DNA from: Flavobacteriales bacterium
GTDB lineage: Bacteria; Bacteroidota; Bacteroidia; Flavobacteriales_G; Salibacteraceae
Direction of reading: 5' to 3'
DNA: 64,000 nt
NCBI GenBank assembly: GCA_020435995.1
Contig: JAGQYO010000005.1
Location: 1-64,000, forward strand
The notes beneath the pieces were generated by a model that had not been told where the DNA came from, made no database searches, and saw only the letters and a list, made by a program, of their open reading frames with translations. Positions 1 to 9,858 of the stretch are shown here, piece by piece. How positions within the stretch are numbered: position 1 is the first letter of the stretch; each line of letters opens with the position of its first letter. The translations under genes and the position numbers were made by a program.

Positions 1-126
1 GCGACCCAAGATCTCATACAAAATGAAACCACTTTAAGTTTTGATAGGTTCCCCCCTGGCCTTTACATCATTCGTATAAGGGCCCCAAATGAAGAAACAC
101 AAACCTTTAAACTAATCAAACGATGA
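1..126 (+). CDS. C-terminal end of a T9SS-sorted secreted protein (partial)
   Basis: An open frame enters from the left edge and ends in TGA at 124-126. The 41 visible residues have the pattern of the last strands of a type IX secretion (Por) C-terminal sorting domain: LSFDRFPPGLYIIRI followed by a short basic tail ending LIKR. The family role is export across the outer membrane and attachment to the cell surface. What the main body does cannot be seen. The stop overlaps the start of the next gene by four bases (ATGA at 123-126), so the two genes are probably co-translated. Confidence 0.75.
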   Translation, partial: ATQDLIQNETTLSFDRFPPGLYIIRIRAPNEETQTFKLIKR

Positions 127-1559
127 AACATTTAATTTTTTTAGTTACCATGTGCCTGTCACTAGGAGCATTTTCTCAAAAAACAAATTTTTTTCATTCT
201 GACCAAGCCAATTTTCCTTACAAATATGGAAGTGCAGGAATTGAACAAATGGGAGACAGAATTCATTCAGTTTATCTCGGTGACAGACATTCTAGTTATG
301 CCATGAAATGGGTGAAATATGATTTATCTGGCATCAAAACAAGTGAAATTTATCTAAACTGTCCATATTCCGATTATGGTCTTTTGAGTTTTAAAATTTT
401 ACATGATAAAGGCTTAATTTACAACGGATATGGTGTAAATGGAACTGGGCCTGCAAATTTCTTATATAAACTCGATTCGAATGGTTCTGTTGTATGGTCT
501 TTGCGAGACTCTATCCGAATAGAATATGAACTCATTATGGTAAACGACACTACAATTCTGTGCATCCTATCTTCTGAGAAAGCTTATAACAATATTTTGC
601 CTGGGACCTATTTAGCCTTAATAAATTCGAAAACTTCAGAGATTTATACTTTAAAGACAATTGGGGAGATAAAAAAGTGGTTACCTCATTCTGGCTACGT
701 TATTTTCTCTCAATTAAAGTTGATTAATAGTAATATTCTTATTAGCTATAAAGTAGGTACGTTGGATACCTCCTGTGTACTAAAATTAGGTATGAACGGA
801 GATTTTATATCATCCAGCGGGCCTTTGTTTGGGAACTTAAATGGCATGGAGTGGTATGGAGGTAAATATATCTTCAGAAGTGAACAAAGACGGGGAGTTG
901 GTTTAAGAGCAAATATTTTCACATTAGACTATGAATTAAAAAACAAACAAACTCTTTTTTCAAATGATACCGGACTTTTTCATATGGGGGCCAGCAATAT
1001 TACTTCCAATGCTAACTTTGTCCTGATTCCTATGAGTGAATCTGATTCTTTACGAATTTATAAAAGAGATTATATAAAATGGTACGACCCTAAAAAAGGA
1101 TTAGTAAGAGAATGTAAGTACTATGATAAAAATGAAAAATTAGGTACTTCAGTATTTCAGGCATTTTCAAATTATGGTTATTTAGCCACAGCAAGTTATA
1201 TTGAAGAGAATAGCAATTATTTCTCTTACATGCTAAAAACCGACTCCCTCGGCCTCGTCTACAATACAGATATCGTTTGCGAGTGTGAAGACTTTAATAC
1301 TGGAATAGAATCCAAAGAAAAAAGCGAATTGCATATCACGGTATTCCCTAACCCTGCAAGCGAGCGTGTGGTAGTGCAATTGCCCCATGATCAAAAAGCA
1401 GAAATTACTTTGCGTAACACCAATGGCCAGGTAATAGAACAACAACTTACCGTGGTGCAAAGAAACGAGCTTGATGTAAGCACGTTACCAAGAGGGATTT
1501 ATCTGCTGGAAGTAAAAACAGAAGATTTGGTGGGGATGAGAAAAATTGTGGTTGAGTAA
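123..1559 (+). CDS. T9SS-sorted secreted protein of unknown function
   Basis: A 478-residue protein. Residues 1-18 form a signal peptide (ending near LGAFSQ). A long middle region of alternating beta-strand and polar segments shows no motif I recognise. Residues about 402-478 form a T9SS type A sorting domain (TVFPNPASERVVVQLP, then NTNGQVIE and LPRGIYLLEV). It should be exported through SecYEG and then the T9SS to the surface or medium. It overlaps the preceding sorting-domain gene by four bases, so the two cargo genes are likely one operon. The family of the middle region is unknown; surface binding or a propeller fold are possible but unproven. Confidence 0.8.
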   Translation: MKHLIFLVTMCLSLGAFSQKTNFFHSDQANFPYKYGSAGIEQMGDRIHSVYLGDRHSSYAMKWVKYDLSGIKTSEIYLNCPYSDYGLLSFKILHDKGLIYNGYGVNGTGPANFLYKLDSNGSVVWSLRDSIRIEYELIMVNDTTILCILSSEKAYNNILPGTYLALINSKTSEIYTLKTIGEIKKWLPHSGYVIFSQLKLINSNILISYKVGTLDTSCVLKLGMNGDFISSSGPLFGNLNGMEWYGGKYIFRSEQRRGVGLRANIFTLDYELKNKQTLFSNDTGLFHMGASNITSNANFVLIPMSESDSLRIYKRDYIKWYDPKKGLVRECKYYDKNEKLGTSVFQAFSNYGYLATASYIEENSNYFSYMLKTDSLGLVYNTDIVCECEDFNTGIESKEKSELHITVFPNPASERVVVQLPHDQKAEITLRNTNGQVIEQQLTVVQRNELDVSTLPRGIYLLEVKTEDLVGMRKIVVE

Positions 1560-1683
1560 GTTATGAGTTGAGACGCTAGACACTTGCAGCAAAGAGCTAT
1601 GGCCTAGCGACTAAATCCTAATCACCGACCACTCGCAACTATAACTGGCATCTCACACCCACACATAAAGTACTGATAATTCC

Positions 1684-1691
1684 TATTTTTG
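1684..1691 (+). promoter_or_regulatory. Bacteroidota-type -7 element before the serine hydrolase gene
   Basis: TATTTTTG matches TAnnTTTG and lies 17 bases before the ATG at 1708. No clear TTG -33 element is visible at 17-23 bases upstream, so this is a moderate call. Confidence 0.4.
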
Positions 1692-1707
1692 GCCGAAATA
1701 CAAATAC

Positions 1708-3231
1708 ATGCTACTGCGATTTTTTATTCTTTCTCTTTTTATTGGGTTTTATCCTGGTCTATACGCTCAAGGCTTGGATTTTGGAAAACTGAATTCTTAT
1801 GTAGGGAAGGCAGTAAACGAACATAAAATTACAGGACTTACCATTGGAATAGTTAAAAGTGGAGAGACCATATACCAACATGGATACGGATACTGCACCA
1901 ATGGCGAGACGAAACGCGTAAATACAACCACAAATTATGGAATTGCATCCTTGAGTAAAGCCTTTACAGCTGCAGCCATGGGCATGCTTGTAGATGAAGG
2001 AAAGGTGAATTGGGATGATCATGTTATCACCCACCTCCCCGATTGGAAACTGTATGATGATGAAGTCACCAAAAAAATGACCATCGCCGATTTACTGACC
2101 CATCGTTGCGGTTTAAAAACTTTTGATGGGGATCTACTTTGGTACGGCTCCAACTATTCCCGAAAAGAAATCATTACCCGTATAAGACAACTCCCTCTAT
2201 CTTACGAATATCGAAACGGATTTGGCTACCAAAATATCATGTACATTACCGCAGGCGAAGTAATAGCAAAAGTATCTGGCCAATCGTGGGATAAATTTAT
2301 TCGAGATCGCATTTTTAAACCACTTGGAATGAATAAAAGCAACACAAGCATTTCGGAATATAAAGAAAACGACAATGTGGCCATGCCTCACCTGAAAGGA
2401 GTGCCGCAAAAACTAATTAATTATGACAATAGCGGAGCTACGGCTGCCATCAATAGCAATGTGGTGGATATGAATAAATGGATGATGTTTTTGCTCAATG
2501 ATGGAACACACGATGGTGTGCGACTCATGAAAAAAGAAACACTTGATATGCTCTGGAGTATGCAAAATCCTTTGCCAGTAAGCACATTTGATAGTACTAA
2601 CGGCACCACGTACAAGGGTTATGGCATGGGCTGGTTTTTAATGGATTACCAAAACAAAAAAATTGTTCATCACGGAGGTGGGCTTCCTGGATATATCACC
2701 AAGGTTTTTTTGGTGCCTGAAGATAGTATTGGTGTTGTAATTCTCACCAATGACATGTCACCTGTGTGCACCGCATTGATGTACAAAATACTCGATATGC
2801 TATACGGTGACCCTGACAAAACTGATTGGTCGAAAAAATTCGCGGAATACAGCGCTAAGAGTGATAAAATGGATGAGGCAAAAAAGTTCGCACAAGATAC
2901 TTCTCGCAAGGTAGACACAAAACCAGGTGCCGAATTAGAGGCCTTTGCGGGTGCTTACAGTGACCCATATTATGGCAATGCCAACATCATCCTTGTCGGC
3001 AAAGGAAAAAAGGCCAGACTTGTTCTCAGCCTCGCTCCTGCTAAAGCGCTATTTACAACCAAAAGCATGGAGCACTGGCAAGACAATTCCTTTGTATTTG
3101 AATTTAATGACGCTTTTTTACCGAGGGGATTTGCCAACTTTGAGCTAGAAGGTGGTTTGGTTAAGGGTTTCACCATAGATTTAGAAAACCCTGATTTTCA
3201 TTTTAGCAATTTAAAATTCACGAAAAACTAA
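1708..3231 (+). CDS. Secreted serine hydrolase of the beta-lactamase/AmpC (class C-like) family
   Basis: A 507-residue protein with a signal peptide (residues 1-21, ending LYAQG). The penicillin-binding fold motifs are present: SLSK at 81-84 (nucleophile Ser81 and Lys84), YQN at 174-176, and HHGG at 321-324 in place of KTG. A C-terminal region of about 120 residues resembles the DUF3471-type lipocalin-like tail common in these enzymes. Members hydrolyse D-amino-acid peptides, esters or beta-lactams, and the substrate cannot be read from sequence. It stands alone, with a promoter-like element upstream and a strong terminator downstream. A resistance role is not implied by family membership. 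Confidence 0.88.
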   Translation: MLLRFFILSLFIGFYPGLYAQGLDFGKLNSYVGKAVNEHKITGLTIGIVKSGETIYQHGYGYCTNGETKRVNTTTNYGIASLSKAFTAAAMGMLVDEGKVNWDDHVITHLPDWKLYDDEVTKKMTIADLLTHRCGLKTFDGDLLWYGSNYSRKEIITRIRQLPLSYEYRNGFGYQNIMYITAGEVIAKVSGQSWDKFIRDRIFKPLGMNKSNTSISEYKENDNVAMPHLKGVPQKLINYDNSGATAAINSNVVDMNKWMMFLLNDGTHDGVRLMKKETLDMLWSMQNPLPVSTFDSTNGTTYKGYGMGWFLMDYQNKKIVHHGGGLPGYITKVFLVPEDSIGVVILTNDMSPVCTALMYKILDMLYGDPDKTDWSKKFAEYSAKSDKMDEAKKFAQDTSRKVDTKPGAELEAFAGAYSDPYYGNANIILVGKGKKARLVLSLAPAKALFTTKSMEHWQDNSFVFEFNDAFLPRGFANFELEGGLVKGFTIDLENPDFHFSNLKFTKN

Positions 3232-3256
3232 TTAAGTACTCAATTTATTTAGAAAT

Positions 3257-3286
3257 AAAAAAAGCCGCTAATGCGGCTTTTTTTTT
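3257..3286. terminator. Bidirectional intrinsic terminator
   Basis: Stem AAAGCCGC (3261-3268), loop TAAT, stem GCGGCTTT (3273-3280), followed by a T-run on the plus strand and preceded by an A-run that serves as the T-run on the minus strand. It separates two convergent genes. Confidence 0.9.
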
Positions 3287-3301
3287 ATCAAAATTGAAAT
3301 A

Positions 3302-3523
3302 TCAATATTCATCTTCATTAAAGAAGAAATCTTCTTTTGAAGGATAGTCTGGCCAAATTTCTTCGATGCTATCATACACCTCATCTTCATCCTCAATTTC
3401 TTGAAGGTTCTCAACCACCTCTAAAGGAGCACCACGACGAAGTGCATAATCAATAAGTTCTTCTTTAGTTGCCGGCCAAGGGGCATCCTCCATATATGAA
3501 GCTAATTCTAACGTCCAGTACAT
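3302..3523 (-). CDS. DUF2795-family small acidic protein
   Basis: A 73-residue protein starting MYWTLELASYMEDAPWPATK and rich in Asp and Glu. This matches the DUF2795-type protein that is highly conserved in Bacteroidota, where the motif WPATKEELIDYA and a C-terminal YDSIEEIWPDYP are typical. It has no signal peptide and no membrane segment. The function is unknown. It is probably monocistronic, with a good promoter about 30-60 bases upstream and a terminator just after the stop. Confidence 0.85.
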   Translation of the reverse strand: MYWTLELASYMEDAPWPATKEELIDYALRRGAPLEVVENLQEIEDEDEVYDSIEEIWPDYPSKEDFFFNEDEY

Positions 3524-3552
3524 ATCCTAGTTCTTAGGGTCTTTAATTTTTG

Positions 3553-3582
3553 CAAATGTAATTTTTTTGCAACCAAATGCAA
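3553..3582 (-). promoter_or_regulatory. Promoter of the DUF2795 gene
   Basis: On the minus strand, TTG (3582-3580), a 19-base spacer, and TACATTTG (3560-3553). This fits the Bacteroidota primary sigma consensus TTG-N17-23-TAnnTTTG and ends about 30 bases before the ATG. Confidence 0.6.
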
Positions 3583-3610
3583 GTCCGTTAACAAATTGCT
3601 CTTCAAGCCT

Positions 3611-4159
3611 TTATATTCTGGCCTTCCAAGGGGTTTCTGTTGCCTTCAATTCTTTGGTCAAATACCTTGACAACACAAACAAATAGTCAGATAATCGATT
3701 CAAATACTGAATTAACACCTCGGCTACTTGTTGATCGATTGATAAAGCCACCACAAGTCTTTCGGTGCGCCTGCACACACATCGCGCAAGATGACAATAC
3801 GAAATCGTGGTATGACCGCCAGGCAGCACAAACGAAGTCATAGGTGCAAGTGCTTCGTCCATACGGTCTATTGCTCTTTCAAGATATTCAATGTCAAGGT
3901 TTGATATGGCGGGTAGCTTATCTTGCATTTTACCAAATTCAGTAGCCAAGTGCGAACCAATTGTAAAAAGCCGGTCTTGAATTTCTAATAATTCTAGGGT
4001 AGAATTTGCGTTAATTTTCTGATCCCGAATTAACCCAATCCATGAGTTGAGTTCATCCACAGTACCATAAGCATCAATCCGCAAATCCGATTTTTTAACT
4101 CGCTTACCGCCAAACAAGGATGTGTCACCCTTGTCTCCCGTTTTGGTGTATACCTTCAT
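3611..4159 (-). CDS. PduO-type ATP:cob(I)alamin adenosyltransferase
   Basis: A 182-residue cytosolic enzyme of the usual family length. It makes adenosylcobalamin by transferring the adenosyl group of ATP to cob(I)alamin. The N-terminal ATP-binding signature TKTGDKGDTSLFGG (residues 5-18) is followed by the conserved GTVDELNSWIGL. The later CVCRRTERLV helix (around 127-136) carries the arginines of the active site. Its ATG overlaps the TAA of the upstream T9SS gene by one base (TAATG), implying translational coupling. That pairing is functionally odd, since no cobalamin-dependent enzyme is nearby. Confidence 0.93.
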   Translation of the reverse strand: MKVYTKTGDKGDTSLFGGKRVKKSDLRIDAYGTVDELNSWIGLIRDQKINANSTLELLEIQDRLFTIGSHLATEFGKMQDKLPAISNLDIEYLERAIDRMDEALAPMTSFVLPGGHTTISYCHLARCVCRRTERLVVALSIDQQVAEVLIQYLNRLSDYLFVLSRYLTKELKATETPWKARI

Positions 4160-6819
4160 TATGGTTTTACAATTTTAGCATAGTGCGTGTCCCCAGAGCG
4201 AATTAAGCACTTTAGAAAATAAATCCCAGATTTTTCTAGATGAAATTCAAATCTATTACTATTCATTGACTCGGAGCAAATCAACCTTCCCGAAACGTCC
4301 AAAATCTCTACCGATTTCAATTCATGTTCAGGCGATTCTATGGTGAAGTCCCCCGTTATTGTGGGGTTAGGCCACAACTTTAAACCCGTATTTATGATAC
4401 TCTCAGAAGTGTTGACTGCACCCGCCACATTGAATTCGCTATAGCTTTGGCAACCATTAGAATCTGTTACAATTACCGAATAGACACCCTGATACCTCAG
4501 CTTGGTTATGTCTTTGGTTCCCGGATTCTTAAAGTCACTAGAAGCTGGCCCCCTCCAATTGTATTTTAAGGGTGGAGTACCACCTGATGTTGTAAGATAA
4601 ATAGCACCAGAGCCCGTTGAATCAACTACTTGCCCTGAAAGCAAAATTGGGGTTGTGCCGTTAATTTGTGCGCTGTCTTCAATAAAACAACCGTTATCAT
4701 CAGCCAATCGAACCTTGTATTCACCGTTTTTTAATCCAGATAAAACCCTCACCGTATCGGTATGTCCATTCCAAGTGTAATGGTATTTCCCAAAACCGCC
4801 TTCTGGAATAACCTCAATTCGGCCCAAGCTATCATTAAAACAACCATTAGGTGTAGTAATCAATCTGATCATCAAAGGCTCCTTCGGCCCTTCGATGTTA
4901 TAGGAAGCAAAAGATTTGCACCCACTTGCCGATGCGTCGGTCACCTCCACAGCATACCGCCCAGCCCGTAGATTGACTCTTGTCGTATCTGTAGCACCAT
5001 CCCCCCATTTTAGAGCATAGGGCGGCGTTCCACCAAAGGGTGACACAGTTATGGCGCCTTGCCGATCACCGAAGCATTTTTCGTTTGTTTTCTGAATTAA
5101 ATTGATGGAAAAGGAAGACGCCCCATCAACCGAAACATCTTCGGTGTGTACACAGCCTAGGCTATCCGTAACGGTTAATTGATATACCCCACTTCTTAAG
5201 CTTGCTATTACGCTGTCGGTTCTGAATCCTGCATTTGCACCCCACTGAAACCTCAGCGGTCGAGTTCCTCCTGATATACGAGCATAAATCTGCCCATTTT
5301 GAAAGGTACAGGCTGGTTTTGAAATAATATTGGAAGATGACATTGGTGGACAATAAGGAAGCGATGTATTGATTTTTACGTAGGGCATATAATCGCCATT
5401 TCCCCCACCTCCAGCCACTCGAGATTTAACGAGGCCAGCCGTTACAGGGTTTTCAGAAACGCCTATCAATACATGCTTTTTCCTCGAGGTAACACCTATA
5501 AAATACTTCCCTGGCAAAAGGTAGGTTTGCGGGACTCTAAAAGTCATCCACTTTCCCATTCTCTCTTTGGTAACAACGATGTTCTCATTGTATTGAGGAA
5601 AGGTATCTTTTATCAAATCCCCACTTACATTTGGAAAAAACTCGCTGAATATTTGAAGGTCAATTTCAGATCCTTCCTCCGTATTTTCATCAATAAATAC
5701 CGACATGGAATTTATGGTATCCGGTGCGTAAAGCTCTATTTGGTAAGCCAAGGTAAAGACCACTCCTGGCCCAAATGAAAACCCTCTTTTGGCGCTTTCA
5801 TCTCCTAGTCTGGAATAGGTTGTATCCGTCACCTTGATTCCGAATTGGATGGTGTCGTTACTTGTATTGGCATCCACCGAATCGGATTGAGGAAATACCC
5901 TAAACTCATAGGTGCCCAAACCGTCACTTGGCGAATAGCCTTTGTAAATGGTATCTTTAATCGCGTGACCCGCCAATACCAACTGCTTCTTACCTCCGTG
6001 AGATTTACTATCAATTCCAGAAACCAAGAGATTAGAATTTGAGTTAGTAGAAGGAGCCTTTCCCATGTTTGCTCTTTTGGTTGAGATGTTCATCGCGAGG
6101 CCCGAGGCCTGTCTGGCGGGTACTTGTTTGTAATAATCCTGATAATTTAAACCACCAACCCATACAGAATCAATTGCCAGATCGGAATGGTGTGCTGCTT
6201 CGCAAATACTCACATTATCAACGGCTATACCACTTCCCCAAGATCCTCCATCGGAGTAGTGAATCCGCACTTTTGCCGACTTGTTATCTGTGCCCTTTAA
6301 ACTCACTTGGTATAATTGCCATTGCACGTTGGGTTTCAATTCCAACAGTTTTTGATACCCATTTCCCGTATCGTATTCAACCCAAGCCTTTTCCACTCCA
6401 CTAAATCGATTGAAATAAGCATCAAAAAGTAAATACATGTTGGATTGGCCTGATAACGAGGTCAGCGGAAAGGTGAGCACGTCAACAGACTTATCGCAGT
6501 TGCAATGGTCATCATTTGAATAGGCAAAGCGTGAGTGAGCTGGAACTTTCCAAGCCTGCCCAACATTACTTTGCTGAGATGTGCCTATAAGAAACCCTCC
6601 ATCGGTACTTTGGGTTGTGCTCGTTATTCCTTTATGGGGAAAAGTGGTGGCCGTTCCTTCAAAATTTTCTTGATAAACAATGTTGACCCCAGCCGCCAAA
6701 ATCCCATCGATTGAATTGGATTTCGAAGTGCCTACATGGTCAATAATATAGGGCACTACCCGCTGGGCCGAAATACTCAGAGAAATTAAAAACAGAAATA
6801 AGCTGGTAATTATTTTCAT
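4159..6819 (-). CDS. T9SS-sorted surface protein with MAM-like domain and SprB-type repeats
   Basis: An 886-residue secreted protein. Residues 1-18 are a signal peptide. Residues about 50-210 resemble a concanavalin/MAM-like jelly roll (FEG near the start, IAVDNVSI at the end). Residues about 490-810 hold four SprB-like units of about 75 residues, each with GGT-PP-Y-W, G-Y-V-V-TD and a closing GC. The C-terminus (about 813-886) is a T9SS sorting domain with LWPNPTITGDF. SprB repeats occur in gliding adhesins, but this protein is far smaller than SprB, so a general surface adhesin is more likely. It is the first gene of a pair with the adenosyltransferase. Confidence 0.85.
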   Translation of the reverse strand: MKIITSLFLFLISLSISAQRVVPYIIDHVGTSKSNSIDGILAAGVNIVYQENFEGTATTFPHKGITSTTQSTDGGFLIGTSQQSNVGQAWKVPAHSRFAYSNDDHCNCDKSVDVLTFPLTSLSGQSNMYLLFDAYFNRFSGVEKAWVEYDTGNGYQKLLELKPNVQWQLYQVSLKGTDNKSAKVRIHYSDGGSWGSGIAVDNVSICEAAHHSDLAIDSVWVGGLNYQDYYKQVPARQASGLAMNISTKRANMGKAPSTNSNSNLLVSGIDSKSHGGKKQLVLAGHAIKDTIYKGYSPSDGLGTYEFRVFPQSDSVDANTSNDTIQFGIKVTDTTYSRLGDESAKRGFSFGPGVVFTLAYQIELYAPDTINSMSVFIDENTEEGSEIDLQIFSEFFPNVSGDLIKDTFPQYNENIVVTKERMGKWMTFRVPQTYLLPGKYFIGVTSRKKHVLIGVSENPVTAGLVKSRVAGGGGNGDYMPYVKINTSLPYCPPMSSSNIISKPACTFQNGQIYARISGGTRPLRFQWGANAGFRTDSVIASLRSGVYQLTVTDSLGCVHTEDVSVDGASSFSINLIQKTNEKCFGDRQGAITVSPFGGTPPYALKWGDGATDTTRVNLRAGRYAVEVTDASASGCKSFASYNIEGPKEPLMIRLITTPNGCFNDSLGRIEVIPEGGFGKYHYTWNGHTDTVRVLSGLKNGEYKVRLADDNGCFIEDSAQINGTTPILLSGQVVDSTGSGAIYLTTSGGTPPLKYNWRGPASSDFKNPGTKDITKLRYQGVYSVIVTDSNGCQSYSEFNVAGAVNTSESIINTGLKLWPNPTITGDFTIESPEHELKSVEILDVSGRLICSESMNSNRFEFHLEKSGIYFLKCLIRSGDTHYAKIVKP

Positions 6820-6862
6820 AGCTAAAAAAAGGGGGAAACGTTAATTTCCCCCAATTATTTTT

Positions 6863-9736
6863 TTATATCGCTTCTTCGGTAGCGTAATCTTCCATAGGAG
6901 GACAAGCACACATCAAGTTACGATCGCCAAAAGCATCATCAATTCTGCTTACTGGAACCCAATACTTGTTGCCCGCAACCCAGTCTAATGGAAAAGCAGC
7001 TTTTTCTCTCGAATACGGTTTATCCCAATTGGAACTAATTACAGTAGACGATTTGTGAGGAGCATTTTTGAGTACATTGTTTTCTGGACTAGCCATGCCA
7101 CTTTCAATCTCTCGAATTTCTTCACGAATAGAAATCAAGGCATCACAAAATCGATCTAATTCCATTTTAGACTCACTTTCTGTAGGCTCAATCATCAAAG
7201 TACCTGCAACGGGGAAAGATACCGTAGGTGCGTGAAATCCATAATCAATCAATCGTTTGGCAATATCCACAACTTCGATTTGAGCAGTCCTTTTAAACTC
7301 TCTGCAATCGAGGATCATCTCATGCGCTACGCGACCATTTTCTCCATTATACAAAACTGGAAAATGATTTTCCAACCTTGATTTCATGTAATTGGCGTTA
7401 AGAATTGCTGTTTGAGTCGATTTTTTCAAACCACTTTGACCCAACATTTTTACGTAAGCATACGAAATCAATAAAATAGAAGCACTGCCGTAAGGAGCTG
7501 CAGAAACCGCCGTGGTAGCACTACTTCCACCTACTTTTCGGTTGACGTGCCCTGGTAAAAATGGAACCAAATGCTCCGCAACACCAATAGGCCCAACACC
7601 AGGACCTCCACCACCGTGCGGAATAGCAAACGTTTTATGTAAATTCAGGTGGCATACATCCGCGCCAATGGTTGCCGGATTGGTAAGCCCTACTTGCGCA
7701 TTCATGTTGGCACCGTCCATATACACTTGTCCACCGTTGGCATGAATAATTTTGGTCATTTCAATAATTCCCTCTTCAAATACACCGTGGGTAGAAGGAT
7801 AAGTAACCATCAAGCATGAAAGCCGATCTTTGTATTGAATTGCTTTTGCCCTAAGGTCTTCAATATCAATATTGCCATTTTCTAGGCTTTTAACAACCAC
7901 TACTTCCATTCCAGCCATTACAGCCGAAGCTGGGTTAGTGCCGTGAGCCGATGATGGGATTAACGAAATGTTTCGATGACCATTACCCATCGACTCGTGC
8001 CATGCTTTAATAGCCAACAACCCTGCATACTCGCCTTGAGCACCAGAATTTGGCTGAAAAGAAATTCCTTTAAATCCAGTAATGGTACAAAGCCATTCAG
8101 CTAATCCATCGATAACCTCCATATAACCTTCCGTTTGATCGGTAGGGGCAAACGGATGAATTTGTGAAAACGCTGGATGTGAAACGGGATACATTTCTGT
8201 TGCAGCATTCAATTTCATGGTACAAGACCCCAACGAAATCATGCTATGAGTAAGCGAAACATCTTTGTTTTCTAAACGCTTCAAGTACCTCATCATTTCC
8301 GTTTCGGAGTGGTAACTATTAAAAGTTGGATGAGTGAGAAAATCTGACGTTCTTTTTAATAAACCTTGAATCGGTGAATTATCTGCTACTGCCTTTACTG
8401 CTGATGAAGCCGAAGCTTTGGCAAAAACCGCAAGAATCTGATTGACGTCATCTTCCGTTATTTTTTCATCCAAGGCTATGGTCACTCCCTTGGTGCCATA
8501 CCAAAAATTCATCTGGTTCTCTTCAGATACTTTTTTGATTTGCTCTGGAGTGCATTTACCTTTTAAATCAATCGTAATGGTATCGAACCATGCTTGATTG
8601 ACCAAGCCAAATCCCATGGCCTTGAGTCCACCAGCTAGCAAATTGGTGTGCGAGTGAATAGAATTGGCAATTCTCTTTAAACCTTCGGGCCCATGGTATA
8701 CTGCGTAAAATCCAGCCATGTTTGCTAATAAAGCTTGCGCGGTGCAAATATTTGAAGTTGCCTTATCTCTCTTGATGTGCTGTTCGCGAGTTTGCAGCGC
8801 CATTCTATAAGCTTGGTTTCCATCTTTATCTTGAGAAACGCCTATAATCCGCCCTGGTATCACCCTCTTGAATTCTTCTTTGGTAGAAAAGAAACCTGCA
8901 TGTGGACCACCAAATCCCATTGGCACACCAAATCGCTGTGAATTTCCAACCACACAATCGGCACCCCATTCTCCTGGAGGAGTTAGCAGAATCAAACTCA
9001 TAATATCAGAAGCAACAACCACCCTCATTCCACATTCTTTGGCCTTAGCCGTCCACTTTGAGTAGTCAATTACAGCTCCGGTAGTGTCAGGGTATTGTAA
9101 AATAGCTCCAAAATATCCAGATGAAAAATCAAAGGTTTCTGGGTTTCCAATAACCAATTCAATATCTAAAGGATTTGCCCTTGTTTTTATCACGTCAATT
9201 GTCTGAGCAAAGCAATTTTCAGCTACAAAAAACTTGTTGACTCCATCCTTTTCGTCTTGTCTACTTCTGGAGTGGTAGAACATAATCATAGCTTCCGCCG
9301 CTGCAGTCCCTTCATCAAGCAAGGAGGCATTTGAAAGCTCCATCCCCGTTAAATCAGTCATAACTGTTTGGAAGTTGATCAATCCCTCTAATCTTCCCTG
9401 CGAAATTTCGGCTTGGTAAGGCGTATAGGCCGTATACCATCCTGGGTTTTCAAATACATTTCGTCGAATTACGCTGGGCGTAATCGTTCCGTAATAACCC
9501 TGACCAATAAAAGTGCGGTAGACCTTGTTGCGAGATGCAACCTCATCAATGTGATTTAAAAATTCGAATTCAGAAATTCCTTGCGGAATATTCAATTCAC
9601 CTTTAAGCCTAATTTGAGCTGGAACAGTTTGATCAATAAGCTCTTCAAGCGAAGCCACACCAACGGTTTCAAGCATTTTTTCAACATTGTGAGCCAGTGG
9701 ACCCACGTGTCGATTTGTAAAATTATCGAATGACAT
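6863..9736 (-). CDS. gcvP: Glycine dehydrogenase (decarboxylating), P protein of the glycine cleavage system
   Basis: A 957-residue single-chain P protein of normal length (fused N- and C-terminal halves). It decarboxylates glycine through pyridoxal phosphate and passes the aminomethyl group to lipoylated H protein. The PLP lysine is K701 in HLNLHKTFAIPHGGGGPG. The N-terminal RHVGP and the N-terminal-half EISQGRLEGLINFQ are also characteristic. The T and H protein genes are not nearby, as is common in this phylum. A promoter-like element lies 30-60 bases upstream and is divergent from the next gene. Confidence 0.97.
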   Translation of the reverse strand: MSFDNFTNRHVGPLAHNVEKMLETVGVASLEELIDQTVPAQIRLKGELNIPQGISEFEFLNHIDEVASRNKVYRTFIGQGYYGTITPSVIRRNVFENPGWYTAYTPYQAEISQGRLEGLINFQTVMTDLTGMELSNASLLDEGTAAAEAMIMFYHSRSRQDEKDGVNKFFVAENCFAQTIDVIKTRANPLDIELVIGNPETFDFSSGYFGAILQYPDTTGAVIDYSKWTAKAKECGMRVVVASDIMSLILLTPPGEWGADCVVGNSQRFGVPMGFGGPHAGFFSTKEEFKRVIPGRIIGVSQDKDGNQAYRMALQTREQHIKRDKATSNICTAQALLANMAGFYAVYHGPEGLKRIANSIHSHTNLLAGGLKAMGFGLVNQAWFDTITIDLKGKCTPEQIKKVSEENQMNFWYGTKGVTIALDEKITEDDVNQILAVFAKASASSAVKAVADNSPIQGLLKRTSDFLTHPTFNSYHSETEMMRYLKRLENKDVSLTHSMISLGSCTMKLNAATEMYPVSHPAFSQIHPFAPTDQTEGYMEVIDGLAEWLCTITGFKGISFQPNSGAQGEYAGLLAIKAWHESMGNGHRNISLIPSSAHGTNPASAVMAGMEVVVVKSLENGNIDIEDLRAKAIQYKDRLSCLMVTYPSTHGVFEEGIIEMTKIIHANGGQVYMDGANMNAQVGLTNPATIGADVCHLNLHKTFAIPHGGGGPGVGPIGVAEHLVPFLPGHVNRKVGGSSATTAVSAAPYGSASILLISYAYVKMLGQSGLKKSTQTAILNANYMKSRLENHFPVLYNGENGRVAHEMILDCREFKRTAQIEVVDIAKRLIDYGFHAPTVSFPVAGTLMIEPTESESKMELDRFCDALISIREEIREIESGMASPENNVLKNAPHKSSTVISSNWDKPYSREKAAFPLDWVAGNKYWVPVSRIDDAFGDRNLMCACPPMEDYATEEAI

Positions 9737-9767
9737 ATATCGAGTTTAAGTTTCTAAAAAACGCGAG

Positions 9768-9794
9768 CAAATATAGCTACAAAGCGGGGTTCAA
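9768..9794 (-). promoter_or_regulatory. Probable gcvP promoter
   Basis: Minus-strand TATATTTG (9775-9768) matches TAnnTTTG. An upstream TTG (9794-9792) lies 16 bases away, one below the usual spacing. The -7 element ends about 31 bases before the gcvP ATG. Confidence 0.45.
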
Positions 9795-9800
9795 ATTGTT

Positions 9801-9833
9801 TTGAAATCTCAAATTAAACTTTGGTTACTTTTG
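9801..9833 (+). promoter_or_regulatory. Promoter of the 9859 gene pair
   Basis: TTG (9801-9803), a 22-base spacer, and TACTTTTG (9826-9833), 25 bases before the ATG at 9859. It sits back to back with the gcvP promoter in a 122-base divergent spacer. Confidence 0.55.
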
Positions 9834-9858
9834 CCGGCTAACGGCAGAAAAATTATTC

